Positions 8,547 through 15,088 of a stretch of DNA of 39,305 bases are shown piece after piece. Where the stretch lies: contig JAFAXE010000203.1 of NCBI GenBank assembly GCA_019241305.1, forward strand, positions 1 to 39,305, written 5' to 3'. The notes beneath the pieces were generated by a model. The model did not search any database. It was not told the origin of the DNA and saw only the letters and a list, made by a program, of their open reading frames with translations. Every line of letters begins with the position of its first letter. The stretch's first letter is position 1. Source of the stretch: Vulcanimicrobiota bacterium. GTDB lineage: Bacteria; Vulcanimicrobiota; Vulcanimicrobiia; Vulcanimicrobiales; Vulcanimicrobiaceae. Made by a program: the position numbers and the translations under genes.

Positions 8547-8941
8547 GGCCGCTCGCTTTGTCCCGGCCGGCGCGCGGCGTCGATGATATCGCGAAGACGA
8601 TCGAGTTCGGAGGCGTCGACTTGTTCAGACTCGATGAGGTTCAGGACCAGCTCGCCCGGTGAGTTGTTGAAGAAACGTGAGACGACGTGTTGGACGACGT
8701 CGCGCTGCGCATCCTCACGTTCGATTGCGGGCCGATAGATGAAGGCTCGCCCGCTGGCCTTGTGCCGGACGTAGCCCTTCTGCTCGAGGATTTGCAGCGT
8801 CGTGAGGACCGTGTTGTAGGCCAGCGGCGGCTCGCCAACCGCGTCGACCACCTCCCCGACGGTCCTCGGCCCCTTCGACCACAGGATGTCCATCAGGCGG
8901 TACTCGGCCTCCGTGAGCGTGGGGGACTTCTTCCGTGCCAT
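8543..8941 (-). CDS. blaI: BlaI/MecI-family transcriptional repressor
   Basis: A 132-residue winged-helix repressor of typical family length. The N-terminal DNA-binding domain (about 8-80) contains LTEAEYRLMDILW, TVGEVVDAV and the recognition region AYNTVLTTLQILEQKGYV. The C-terminal part (about 85-130) is the helical dimerisation region with FFNNSPGELVLNLIE. In the bla/mec systems such repressors bind operator dyads as dimers and are lost after the M56 partner is activated. It is the first gene of the minus-strand operon and overlaps the M56 gene by 4 bases. A TTGACA box and an AT-rich island lie just upstream. It probably represses its own operon and possibly the divergent ligase gene. Confidence 0.92.
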   Translation of the reverse strand: MARKKSPTLTEAEYRLMDILWSKGPRTVGEVVDAVGEPPLAYNTVLTTLQILEQKGYVRHKASGRAFIYRPAIEREDAQRDVVQHVVSRFFNNSPGELVLNLIESEQVDASELDRLRDIIDAARRPGQSERP

Positions 8942-8947
8942 GCGGCC

Positions 8948-8977
8948 ACCGTATCATCGGTGCCGGGCCGCTGTCAA
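8948..8977 (-). promoter_or_regulatory. candidate blaI promoter
   Basis: On the minus strand TTGACA (8977-8972), 18 bases, then TACGGT (8953-8948). The -35 matches the sigma-70-type consensus exactly; the -10 keeps only TA---T. Transcription would start at or next to the blaI ATG (8941), giving a leaderless or near-leaderless mRNA. A GGTGG immediately upstream could alternatively act as a ribosome site if transcription starts earlier. Confidence 0.4.
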
Positions 8978-8999
8978 CTATTTAATTAAGAGAATGGCA
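8972..8999. promoter_or_regulatory. candidate BlaI operator between divergent genes
   Basis: An AT-rich island centred on TTAATTAA (8982-8989) inside GC-rich sequence. The outer arms TGTCA (8972-8976) and TGGCA (8995-8999) give an imperfect dyad with about 8 of 14 positions symmetric. It overlaps the blaI -35 box and the first codons of the divergent ligase gene at its upstream start. Assignment to BlaI rests on position only. Confidence 0.35.
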
Positions 9000-10715
9000 T
9001 CCCCCAGGCGCATGGCGGCCGGAACGGCCGCCGAAGAACCCGGCTCGATGCTGAGCTATGCGCATGGGGCGAGTTCGGCGCCGCTCATCGGCGAGACGAT
9101 CGGGGCCCATTTCGACCGAATCGCTGCAGCGTGTGGTAACCGCGACGCCGTCGTCTCTCTCCCTCAGCGCGTGCGCCTCACGTACGCGGAGCTGAAAGAG
9201 GCGACCGACCTCTTCGCACGCGGTCTGTTGGCGCTCGGTGTCGAGCATGGCGACCGCGTCGGAATTTGGTCGACGAACAACGTCGAGTGGGTGGTCACGC
9301 AGTTTGCAACCGCCAAGATCGGCGCCATCCTCGTGAACGTCAATCCGGCGTATCGCACCGCCGAGTTGGGGTACGCGCTGGAGCAGAGCGGGGTCTCCGT
9401 GCTCGTGAGCGAGATCCGCTATAAGAGCAGTGAGTACGTCGAGATGCTGCGCGAGGTGCGTCCGTCGCTGCCGCAACTACGCGATGTCGTGCTGATCGGA
9501 GAAGAAGAACTTGTTGCACCGCTCGAAGGCGCCTTACGCTGGCGGGACACGTTGGAGCTCGCCGCGCCCTCCGTTCACCCTGGCCGGCTCGCCGGACGCC
9601 TCGCGCAAACGCAGTTCGATGAACCGATCAATATCCAGTACACCTCTGGAACGACCGGCTTTCCCAAAGGTGCGACGCTGTCGCATCACAACATTCTCAA
9701 CAACGGCTTTTACATCGGCGAAGCCTGCCGCTATACGAAGAGTGACCGCGTCTGCATTCCGGTCCCGTTCTATCATTGTTTTGGCATGGTGCTGGGCAAC
9801 CTCGCCTGCGTCACGCATGGCGCCGCGATGGTCATTCCAGCCGCGACGTTCGATGCGCGCGCCACGCTGGCAGCGGTCTCGTCGGAACGCTGCACGTCGC
9901 TGTATGGCGTACCAACGATGTTCATCGCTGAACTTGCGCTGCCGGAGTTCTCCGAGTTCGATCTCCAGACGTTGCGTACCGGGATCATGGCCGGCGCGCC
10001 CTGTCCCGTCGAGGTCATGCGCCGCGTACAGTCCGAGATGCATATGCCGGAAGTCACGATCTGCTATGGCATGACGGAAACGTCTCCGGTCTCGACGCAA
10101 ACCGCGGTCGACGATCCCGTGGACAAGCGTACCGCAACGGTGGGACGCGTTCACCCGCACCTCGAGATCAAAATCGTCGATGCCGAAGGCCGCATCGTCC
10201 CCCGCGGGACTTCTGGGGAACTGTGCACGCGAGGATACAGCGTGATGCTGGGATACTGGAACGCGGATGCAGCGACCGCTCAGGTCATCGATGCGGCCCG
10301 TTTCATGCACACCGGCGATTCCGCCGCGATGGACGACGACGGGTATGTCGCCATCACCGGACGGATCAAAGATCTCGTGATTCGAGGCGGCGAAAATATT
10401 TCACCTCGCGAGATCGAGGAATTTCTGTATTTGCATCCCGCGATCCGTGACATCGCGGTGGTTGGTGTCCCGGACGAAAAGTACGGCGAGGAACTGTGCG
10501 CGTGGATCGTGCCAAAAGACGCGACGACGGTCGACGCGGCAAGCGTGCGGGCGTTCTGCGAAGGACGCATCGCGCACTACAAGATTCCGCGCTATGTCAT
10601 CGTGGTCGACGCTTTTCCATTGACCGTAACGGGCAAGATTCAAAAGTATAAGATGCGCGAGGAATCGATCGTGCGGCTCGGCCTTGCGAATGCGCAAAGA
10701 AGTACGCCTGCGTGA
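8994..10715 (+). CDS. fatty-acyl-CoA synthetase (AMP-forming ligase)
   Basis: ANL-superfamily ligase that activates a carboxylic acid through an acyl-adenylate and transfers it to CoA. From the chosen start it has about 573 residues. Motifs: P-loop YTSGTTGFPKGA (about 215), YGMTETSP (about 357), the aspartate motif in GDSAAMDDDGYVAITGR, hinge IKDLVIRGGENISPREIEE, and the catalytic Lys in TVTGKIQKYKMRE (about 545). It resembles medium/long-chain FadD-like enzymes; the exact acyl substrate cannot be read from sequence. The start is uncertain: ATG at 8994, 9012 and 9048 are in frame, and MLSYAHGASSAPLIGETIG at 9048 resembles the usual family N-terminus. Starts before 8994 would overlap blaI. Its stop overlaps the following WYL gene (GTGA). 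Confidence 0.9.
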   Translation: MASPRRMAAGTAAEEPGSMLSYAHGASSAPLIGETIGAHFDRIAAACGNRDAVVSLPQRVRLTYAELKEATDLFARGLLALGVEHGDRVGIWSTNNVEWVVTQFATAKIGAILVNVNPAYRTAELGYALEQSGVSVLVSEIRYKSSEYVEMLREVRPSLPQLRDVVLIGEEELVAPLEGALRWRDTLELAAPSVHPGRLAGRLAQTQFDEPINIQYTSGTTGFPKGATLSHHNILNNGFYIGEACRYTKSDRVCIPVPFYHCFGMVLGNLACVTHGAAMVIPAATFDARATLAAVSSERCTSLYGVPTMFIAELALPEFSEFDLQTLRTGIMAGAPCPVEVMRRVQSEMHMPEVTICYGMTETSPVSTQTAVDDPVDKRTATVGRVHPHLEIKIVDAEGRIVPRGTSGELCTRGYSVMLGYWNADAATAQVIDAARFMHTGDSAAMDDDGYVAITGRIKDLVIRGGENISPREIEEFLYLHPAIRDIAVVGVPDEKYGEELCAWIVPKDATTVDAASVRAFCEGRIAHYKIPRYVIVVDAFPLTVTGKIQKYKMREESIVRLGLANAQRSTPA

Positions 10716-11710
10716 GCGCACAACGGCAAACCGCGGCACGGCCCGCGCAGCCGAAGATCGTGCTCCTGCTGCGGCTACTCGCTGCGCTCGAAGAAGGGCG
10801 CTACGACTTCGAGGCCCTCAAGCACCGCGTTTCCCCCGAGTCTCCGCCCGGAACGCGAACGCTGCGCCGATACCTCGCGACCCTCGCGGAAGCAGGCTTT
10901 CAATGGGAGTTCGATCGCGCCACGGCAACGTATCGCTTTGCCGAAGGCGCCACGCCGCGCCGTCTTCACCTTTCGGCGCGCGAGGTTCTCGGAATTCTCT
11001 TGATGCGGGGTCTTGCGCGGAGTTTGGGCGGAGAGCTCGCATCGTCGGTAGACGAAGCGACGCAGAAGTTGGTAGCGGTCGCCGACCGGCGCACCTCCGC
11101 AGCGGCCGAGCACCCTTCGGTGCGCATCCACGTCAGCGGCATGGCGCTGGATGGGCCGCGTGCCGCGGCCTTCGAGCTGCTTCAAAACGCACAACGTGAT
11201 TCGCGCACCGTGCGCTTTTCGTACGTCGATAAACGGGGCCGCACGTCCGAGCGCACCGTCGATCCCTACGGATTCGTCGTCTCGGGCGGCCGCGGTTACC
11301 TCGTCGGTTACGATCACCTGCGCTCCGCGAAGCGCGTGTTCGCGCTGGATGGCATGACGAACGTCCGGAGCGGCGCGCGGCGCTTTGCTCGTCCGGCCGA
11401 TTTCGACCTGGAAGCCTTCGCCGCCAAGAGCATCAGCGGAATCATGCACGCGGAGGAACCGACGCGGGTGACCGTCCGCTTTTCGCGAGTCGTTGCGAAC
11501 GCGGCGAAAGCCGACCGCGTCGTCAAAGAGCGCTCGCTCGTCGAAACGAACGACGGCGGCGTCGACATCACGTATGAGGTCGCAGATCCGCTCGAACTGG
11601 TGCGGTGGACGCTGCGTTGGGGTGCTGAGGCGGAAGTGACCGCGCCGCCCGAAGTACGCGCTGCAGCCAAGTCCCTCGTTGCAGCGATTGCGACGCGCTA
11701 CTCACGTTAG
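10712..11710 (+). CDS. WYL-domain transcriptional regulator (PafB/PafC-like)
   Basis: A 332-residue protein. The N-terminal third has a winged-helix-like region (DFEALKHRV, TRTLRRYLATLAEAGF, LSAREVLGILL). The middle holds a WYL ligand-sensing domain with RTVRFSYVDKRGR, the VDPYGFVV signature and GYLVGYDHL, where the usual Trp of WYL is Gly. The C-terminal extension (about 240-332) is of the WCX type with PLELVRWTLRWGAEAEV. It starts at GTG 10712 inside the ligase stop, so it is translationally coupled. Family members bind DNA or nucleotide ligands and often respond to DNA damage; the target here is unknown, though the upstream ligase operon is a candidate. Confidence 0.85.
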   Translation: MSAQRQTAARPAQPKIVLLLRLLAALEEGRYDFEALKHRVSPESPPGTRTLRRYLATLAEAGFQWEFDRATATYRFAEGATPRRLHLSAREVLGILLMRGLARSLGGELASSVDEATQKLVAVADRRTSAAAEHPSVRIHVSGMALDGPRAAAFELLQNAQRDSRTVRFSYVDKRGRTSERTVDPYGFVVSGGRGYLVGYDHLRSAKRVFALDGMTNVRSGARRFARPADFDLEAFAAKSISGIMHAEEPTRVTVRFSRVVANAAKADRVVKERSLVETNDGGVDITYEVADPLELVRWTLRWGAEAEVTAPPEVRAAAKSLVAAIATRYSR

Positions 11711-11715
11711 ACGCG

Positions 11716-11886
11716 ATGGCGGCTCTCGATAACTCGAGAGCCGCTCACGACGTCCTTTTCGAAGGGGAGTCGCGCGTACATCGATCGCTCGATGCGCTCG
11801 CGCTGGCTACGATTCGTTTTCCGGCTGAAGATTCAGCCGCGACGGTACGTCCATCGCACTTCATTGCTGAAGTGTCGGTAGCGTAG
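11716..11886 (+). CDS. possible 56-residue small ORF (weak)
   Basis: ATG 11716 begins 5 bases after the WYL stop and the frame runs to TAG 11884-11886. The product starts MAALDNSRAAHDVLFEG and ends FIAEVSVA. There is no signal peptide or recognised motif, and no clear ribosome site in the short spacer. Its first codons lie in the perfect hairpin at 11719-11744, which argues that the region is a transcript end rather than a gene. Confidence 0.18.
   Translation: MAALDNSRAAHDVLFEGESRVHRSLDALALATIRFPAEDSAATVRPSHFIAEVSVA
11719..11744 (+). terminator. perfect 11-bp hairpin after the ligase-WYL operon
   Basis: GCGGCTCTCGA (11719-11729) and TCGAGAGCCGC (11734-11744) are exact reverse complements with loop TAAC. 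A short T-run (11756-11759) lies 12 bases downstream, too far for a textbook terminator. Position directly after the stop makes transcript termination or 3' protection the likeliest role. Confidence 0.55.
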
Positions 11887-11996
11887 CGCACACGATAGTA
11901 CGACGCAAGGGGGCAAGCGCCGCTCTTCACAGCCTATCCACAAGAAAACTCAGCTATTCGCCGAACTCCACAGGCTTGTTCGCACGTTAGAGGGCC

Positions 11997-12524
11997 GTGA
12001 TCTTGTTCGTTCGGTTTTCGCTTACCGCGATCGCACTAACGCTTCTGCTCACCGCCCGATGGCCGGCTGGTGCTCCCGCATTGGCTGCTACCCCGGCGGG
12101 AACTCCGGTCGACGGCATCCGCTGTGATCAGGCCGAGGGTGCCGTCTTTCACATTCATCAACACCTCGCGATCTTTGCACACGGCAAACCCGTCGGGGTT
12201 CCACCCGACGTTGGCCGTCCGCTGGTTGCACAATGCCTCTATTGGCTCCACACGCACACCGACGACGGCATCATCCACGTCGAATCGCCGGTCTTTCGCA
12301 CGTTCACGTTGGGACAGTTTTTCGATGTGTGGGGCGAGGCCCTAACGCGGAACAACGTCGCCGGCACGAAGGTGCGCAAGGGCGACCTGCACATCTTCGT
12401 CAATGGGGCCCCGTATAAAGGAGATCCGCGCAGAATCGAGCTGGCGCAGCACACGGATATCGTTCTCGAGGCGGGAAGTCCGTACCATCGGCCCCAGCCG
12501 TTCACGGACTGGAAGGGACAATGA
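11997..12524 (+). CDS. secreted His-rich conserved-looking hypothetical protein
   Basis: A 175-residue protein starting at GTG 11997, supported by GAGGG just upstream. A signal peptide covers about residues 1-31 (FSLTAIALTLLLTARW, then an Ala-rich cleavage region). The mature part is rich in His in ordered clusters: FHIHQHLAIFAHGK, YWLHTHTDDGIIHVESP and KGDLHIFVNGAPY. Two Cys residues (in GIRCDQ and AQCLYW) may form a disulfide. The HxHxH and HTHTDD clusters suggest metal binding, but no catalytic family is recognised. The gene stands alone on its strand and converges with the serine hydrolase gene; their stops are 4 bases apart. Confidence 0.75.
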   Translation: MILFVRFSLTAIALTLLLTARWPAGAPALAATPAGTPVDGIRCDQAEGAVFHIHQHLAIFAHGKPVGVPPDVGRPLVAQCLYWLHTHTDDGIIHVESPVFRTFTLGQFFDVWGEALTRNNVAGTKVRKGDLHIFVNGAPYKGDPRRIELAQHTDIVLEAGSPYHRPQPFTDWKGQ

Positions 12525-12540
12525 CCCCTTAGAGCAGGGG
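12525..12540. terminator. small hairpin at convergent gene ends
   Basis: CCCCT (12525-12529) pairs with AGGGG (12536-12540) over a 6-base loop. It lies exactly between the stop of the His-rich protein and the end of the serine hydrolase gene. The stem is short and no T-run follows, so a bidirectional terminator is only a possibility. Confidence 0.25.
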
Positions 12541-13323
12541 CCGCAGCGCGTCCATGAATTGGACGAAGCGCGCGTCGCCCTGCGGGGATGACGGCAGCGC
12601 GGTGTAGACAACCAAGACGTAGCGGCGTCCCTGCGCAGTCTCGAGGATGCCTCCATCGTGGGTCACCTCATCCGTGTCCCCGGTCTTGTGACAAAATCGG
12701 TCGCCAGGCTGCAGGCCGCGCGCCAGCTTCTCGTTCCAGCGTTGGCGTCCCAACATCTCCAAGAGCAAAGCCGCGCCTGGAATGGCGCGTTGCGCGATTG
12801 CGGCGAAGAGCGCCGCCGCGTCGGCAGCGGGATGCGAGTTGCGGCCCGTCGCCTCGGGATCATCGATGAGGGGAAGCGCGCCCGAAAGTTTGCGACGGAT
12901 CGCCGTTCGGCGTAGGCCCAAGAGACGCACGAGGGCCGTCGCATGGTCCCTGCCGAGGCGGTCGATGAGCACGTTGGTTGCGACGTTGTCGGACCGCGTG
13001 ATCATGAGTTCGAGCAGCTCCGCGATGCTTGCCTCGTAGCCAGGGACGAGCGGAGAATCGAGGTCGTTCACGGTCATGTTTGGCTGCGAAACGGCTGCGG
13101 TCGATTCCAACGGCAGACCGCTTGCGAGTATCGCTGCGGCGAGCGGCACCTTGATCATGCTCGCCGGGTAGAGCGGCCGCCGTCCTGCGACGTGGGTCCA
13201 AGGCGAGCCGGCGATGAGCCGTTTGAGGACGAGGGAAGGGGACGTGAGCCCCGCGTCCTCGGCGAGTCGCCGCAGCACCGTTTCTGGGCTCCGCCCGGCC
13301 GTGAGGGTACCGCCCTTCACCAC
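12529..13323 (-). CDS. class A beta-lactamase-like serine hydrolase without signal peptide
   Basis: About 264 residues from GTG 13323 (281 from TTG 13374). Penicillin-recognising fold motifs are present: SxxK as PASMIKVP, SDN as TRSDNVATN and KTG as CHKTGDTDEV. The omega-loop region DDPEATGRNSHPAAD lacks a properly spaced ExxxN: the only Glu is 5 rather than 4 residues before Asn. Efficient beta-lactam deacylation is therefore doubtful, and a related peptidase or esterase role is possible. Neither start gives a signal peptide, and the frame is closed by a stop at 13405-13407, so export by Sec or Tat is not apparent. Neither start has a good ribosome site; 13323 keeps the upstream repeats non-coding. 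It is not part of the BlaI-type operon. Confidence 0.8.
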   Translation of the reverse strand: MVKGGTLTAGRSPETVLRRLAEDAGLTSPSLVLKRLIAGSPWTHVAGRRPLYPASMIKVPLAAAILASGLPLESTAAVSQPNMTVNDLDSPLVPGYEASIAELLELMITRSDNVATNVLIDRLGRDHATALVRLLGLRRTAIRRKLSGALPLIDDPEATGRNSHPAADAAALFAAIAQRAIPGAALLLEMLGRQRWNEKLARGLQPGDRFCHKTGDTDEVTHDGGILETAQGRRYVLVVYTALPSSPQGDARFVQFMDALRPLL

Positions 13324-13368
13324 CGGGCCACGTCTACGATGCTTCCTCGCACGTTCTTTCGGGCAGAT

Positions 13369-13423
13369 TTGCAAGCAGGTACTTGCACGAATGACGTGCC
13401 CATGTTACGCTCTGCGTGCAAGT
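13369..13423. promoter_or_regulatory. operator-like repeats in the divergent hydrolase/STAS intergenic region
   Basis: Three related half-sites: TTGCAAG (13369-13375), CTTGCAC (13382-13388) and GTGCAAG (13416-13422). The first two form an inverted repeat with 6-base spacing. ACTTGCAC (13381-13388) and GTGCAAGT (13416-13423) form a perfect 8-bp inverted repeat about 35 bp centre to centre. A candidate plus-strand promoter, TTGCAC (13383-13388), 17 bases, TACGCT (13406-13411), is bracketed by them. The TetR regulator in the downstream operon is a natural candidate binder. Confidence 0.5.
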
Positions 13424-13472
13424 GCTCACTCGCGTTTCCGTTCCTCTTCTTCGGTTTGAAAGGACTGTTCCG

Positions 13473-14486
13473 GTGAAGGACTCCGCTGCCCCAGCTAACG
13501 TCTTTCGGCTCGTCCCACCCTTCGTTCCAGCGGTCGCTGTCGAGCTGCGTGGCGCGGCGGTCGCCGCAATCCAGTCCGGCGCGCCACGCTACACCGTCGA
13601 TCTCGATGCCCTTCCGTACTTGGATTCACCGGTGATTGCAGCGCTCATCGCGACGCTCCGAGAGGTACGAGAACTCGGCGGGGAACTCGTGTTGGGCGTG
13701 ACGCGTCCTAAGCTGCTCGATACCTTGCGCGTCACGGCGCTCGACAAAGTATTTCGCATCGAGGCTCCGCCGGCGGAGTTCATCCCGCCGGAGACCGGCG
13801 CACCGCCCAACCAAACGATCCGCCGTTCACGACTGGTAACGGCCACCGTCGTGTGTCTCGGGCTCGTCGTCGGTCTGGCCCTCCGAGGGGCCGCACAAGG
13901 CACGGTCGCGCCGGACGCGATCGTCGCTCACGTCGTCGCCGCGAACCCGTCTCTCCAGTCCTATCAAGCCCGCGTGCACGTCGCCGTCCACATGCAAAGC
14001 TTCCCGTTCCTCGCGCCGCGCCTGGAAGGGAGCAGTTACTTCAAGCGCCCCGACAACTACGAGGTCGTGTTCGATCGGATTCCTAGCTATGCCAAAGGGT
14101 TCGATCGCCTCTACGCGGATATCGGCGATCCTACCAGCTGGCCCCGCCGCTTCAACATGACGGTGATTGGGGAAAGAACCGTCGACGGACATACGGATAC
14201 CGTGCTGCGGCTCGTCCAAAAAGTTCGCGGCATGATCGACCACGAGGATGTTGCGATCGACGAGGGGGCGTGGCGCATCGATCAGATGGAATGGCATTAC
14301 TACAACGGCGGTGCCATTACCATGACGCAGCAGTTTGCGCATGCAGGTTCCTGGAGCGTCCCCGTCGCGCAGCATGCGGTGATTCATATTCCTTACGTGC
14401 ATGCCGTCGCCGACGCACGGTACGACGACTACCGCACGAACGTGGCGATCGATGACGCCGTCTTTGTGAAGAACCGCGGCAAGTGA
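13473..14486 (+). CDS. STAS domain fused to a membrane anchor and LolA-like extracytoplasmic domain
   Basis: A 337-residue protein. Residues 1-105 form a STAS domain of the anti-sigma-factor-antagonist type, with VDLDALPYLDSPVIAALIATL around the normally phosphorylated Ser and a second helix ELGGELVLGVTRPKLLDTL. A hydrophobic helix (about 119-140, VTATVVCLGLVVGLAL) follows, then about 200 residues resembling LolA/outer-membrane lipoprotein-sorting proteins (ANPSLQSYQARVHV, GSSYFKRPDNYEVVF, IDQMEWHYYNGGAI). GTG 13473 is chosen because AAAGGA lies 8 bases upstream; the open frame extends to 13416 without a comparable site. The reading frame is continuous, so this is a true fusion unless a sequencing error joins two genes. 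Its stop overlaps the TetR start. A cytoplasmic STAS linked to a periplasmic domain suggests signalling across the membrane. Confidence 0.72.
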   Translation: MKDSAAPANVFRLVPPFVPAVAVELRGAAVAAIQSGAPRYTVDLDALPYLDSPVIAALIATLREVRELGGELVLGVTRPKLLDTLRVTALDKVFRIEAPPAEFIPPETGAPPNQTIRRSRLVTATVVCLGLVVGLALRGAAQGTVAPDAIVAHVVAANPSLQSYQARVHVAVHMQSFPFLAPRLEGSSYFKRPDNYEVVFDRIPSYAKGFDRLYADIGDPTSWPRRFNMTVIGERTVDGHTDTVLRLVQKVRGMIDHEDVAIDEGAWRIDQMEWHYYNGGAITMTQQFAHAGSWSVPVAQHAVIHIPYVHAVADARYDDYRTNVAIDDAVFVKNRGK

Positions 14487-15088
14487 AGCTCTACGAGGGC
14501 GCACCGAAGGCATCCGACGATACGCACGAGCGGATTCTGGCGGCCGCGCGTGACCTGTTCGCGCTGAAAGGGAGCCGGGGCACGACGACGCGCGAAGTCG
14601 CCGACCGTGCAGGCGTCAACGAGGCGACCGTCTTTCGTCATTTCGGGACGAAACAGGCGCTCTTGCACGCGATGCTGGAGCGACACTGCGAGTCGCAGGA
14701 CAGAATGCGCGAATCGATCGCGGCTCTGCGCGGCCCCATTCGAGAGCAGCTCTGCGCGCTCGGGCACGGCGCGATCGAGAGCATCAAACGTAAGGAAGAT
14801 CTGATTCGCGTCGGTCTCGCGGAACAGGTAACTGATCCGGACGGGAGCGCGATGACCTGGCGCGGGCCGATGGGAGCGCTCTGCGTCCTCAGCGACTATA
14901 TGAAAGGCCGCATCGCTGCCGGCGAACTCGTGGGAGACCCCGACATGCTCGCCCGCAGTTTCATGTCGTTCTGGTTCTCGTACGTTATGGGACGCCGGAT
15001 CTGGAACGTCGCGGATCAGCCGCCCGAACGGACGCGCTTCGTCGCTCAGTGCGTCGAACTGTTCTTGAGAGGTGCGCTCCCCCGCTAA
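14483..15088 (+). CDS. TetR-family transcriptional regulator
   Basis: A 201-residue regulator. The N-terminal helix-turn-helix (about 13-60) has ERILAAARDLFALKG, TTTREVADRAGVNEATVFRHFGTKQALL, a standard TetR pattern. The C-terminal helical half (about 70-200) would bind a ligand and dimerise; no ligand can be inferred. It starts at GTG 14483 within the upstream stop and its TAA shares a base with the ATG of the next gene, so it is embedded in an export operon. TetR regulators in such a place usually repress the adaptor/channel genes; the repeats at 13369-13423 are candidate sites. Confidence 0.92.
   Translation: MKLYEGAPKASDDTHERILAAARDLFALKGSRGTTTREVADRAGVNEATVFRHFGTKQALLHAMLERHCESQDRMRESIAALRGPIREQLCALGHGAIESIKRKEDLIRVGLAEQVTDPDGSAMTWRGPMGALCVLSDYMKGRIAAGELVGDPDMLARSFMSFWFSYVMGRRIWNVADQPPERTRFVAQCVELFLRGALPR

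Larger units (their letters stand above)
11711..11996. other. 286-base intergenic region
   Basis: Lies between the WYL gene and the His-rich secreted protein, both on the plus strand. It holds a perfect hairpin at 11719-11744 and a 56-codon ORF starting at 11716 that overlaps it. A GAGGG ribosome site precedes the GTG at 11997. No convincing promoter boxes were found. Confidence 0.5.

Noticed and set aside
11934-11942. DnaA-box-like CTATCCACA, possible origin
   Set aside because: A single near-match (one mismatch to TTATCCACA) with no cluster of boxes, AT-rich unwinding region or dnaA/dnaN genes nearby. A similar near-match at about 28980 is also isolated.
8543-13374. Classical beta-lactam resistance operon (blaI-blaR-bla)
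   Set aside because: The M56 protein lacks the penicillin-sensor domain, and the beta-lactamase-like gene is over 3.5 kb away, separate from the operon and lacks a signal peptide.
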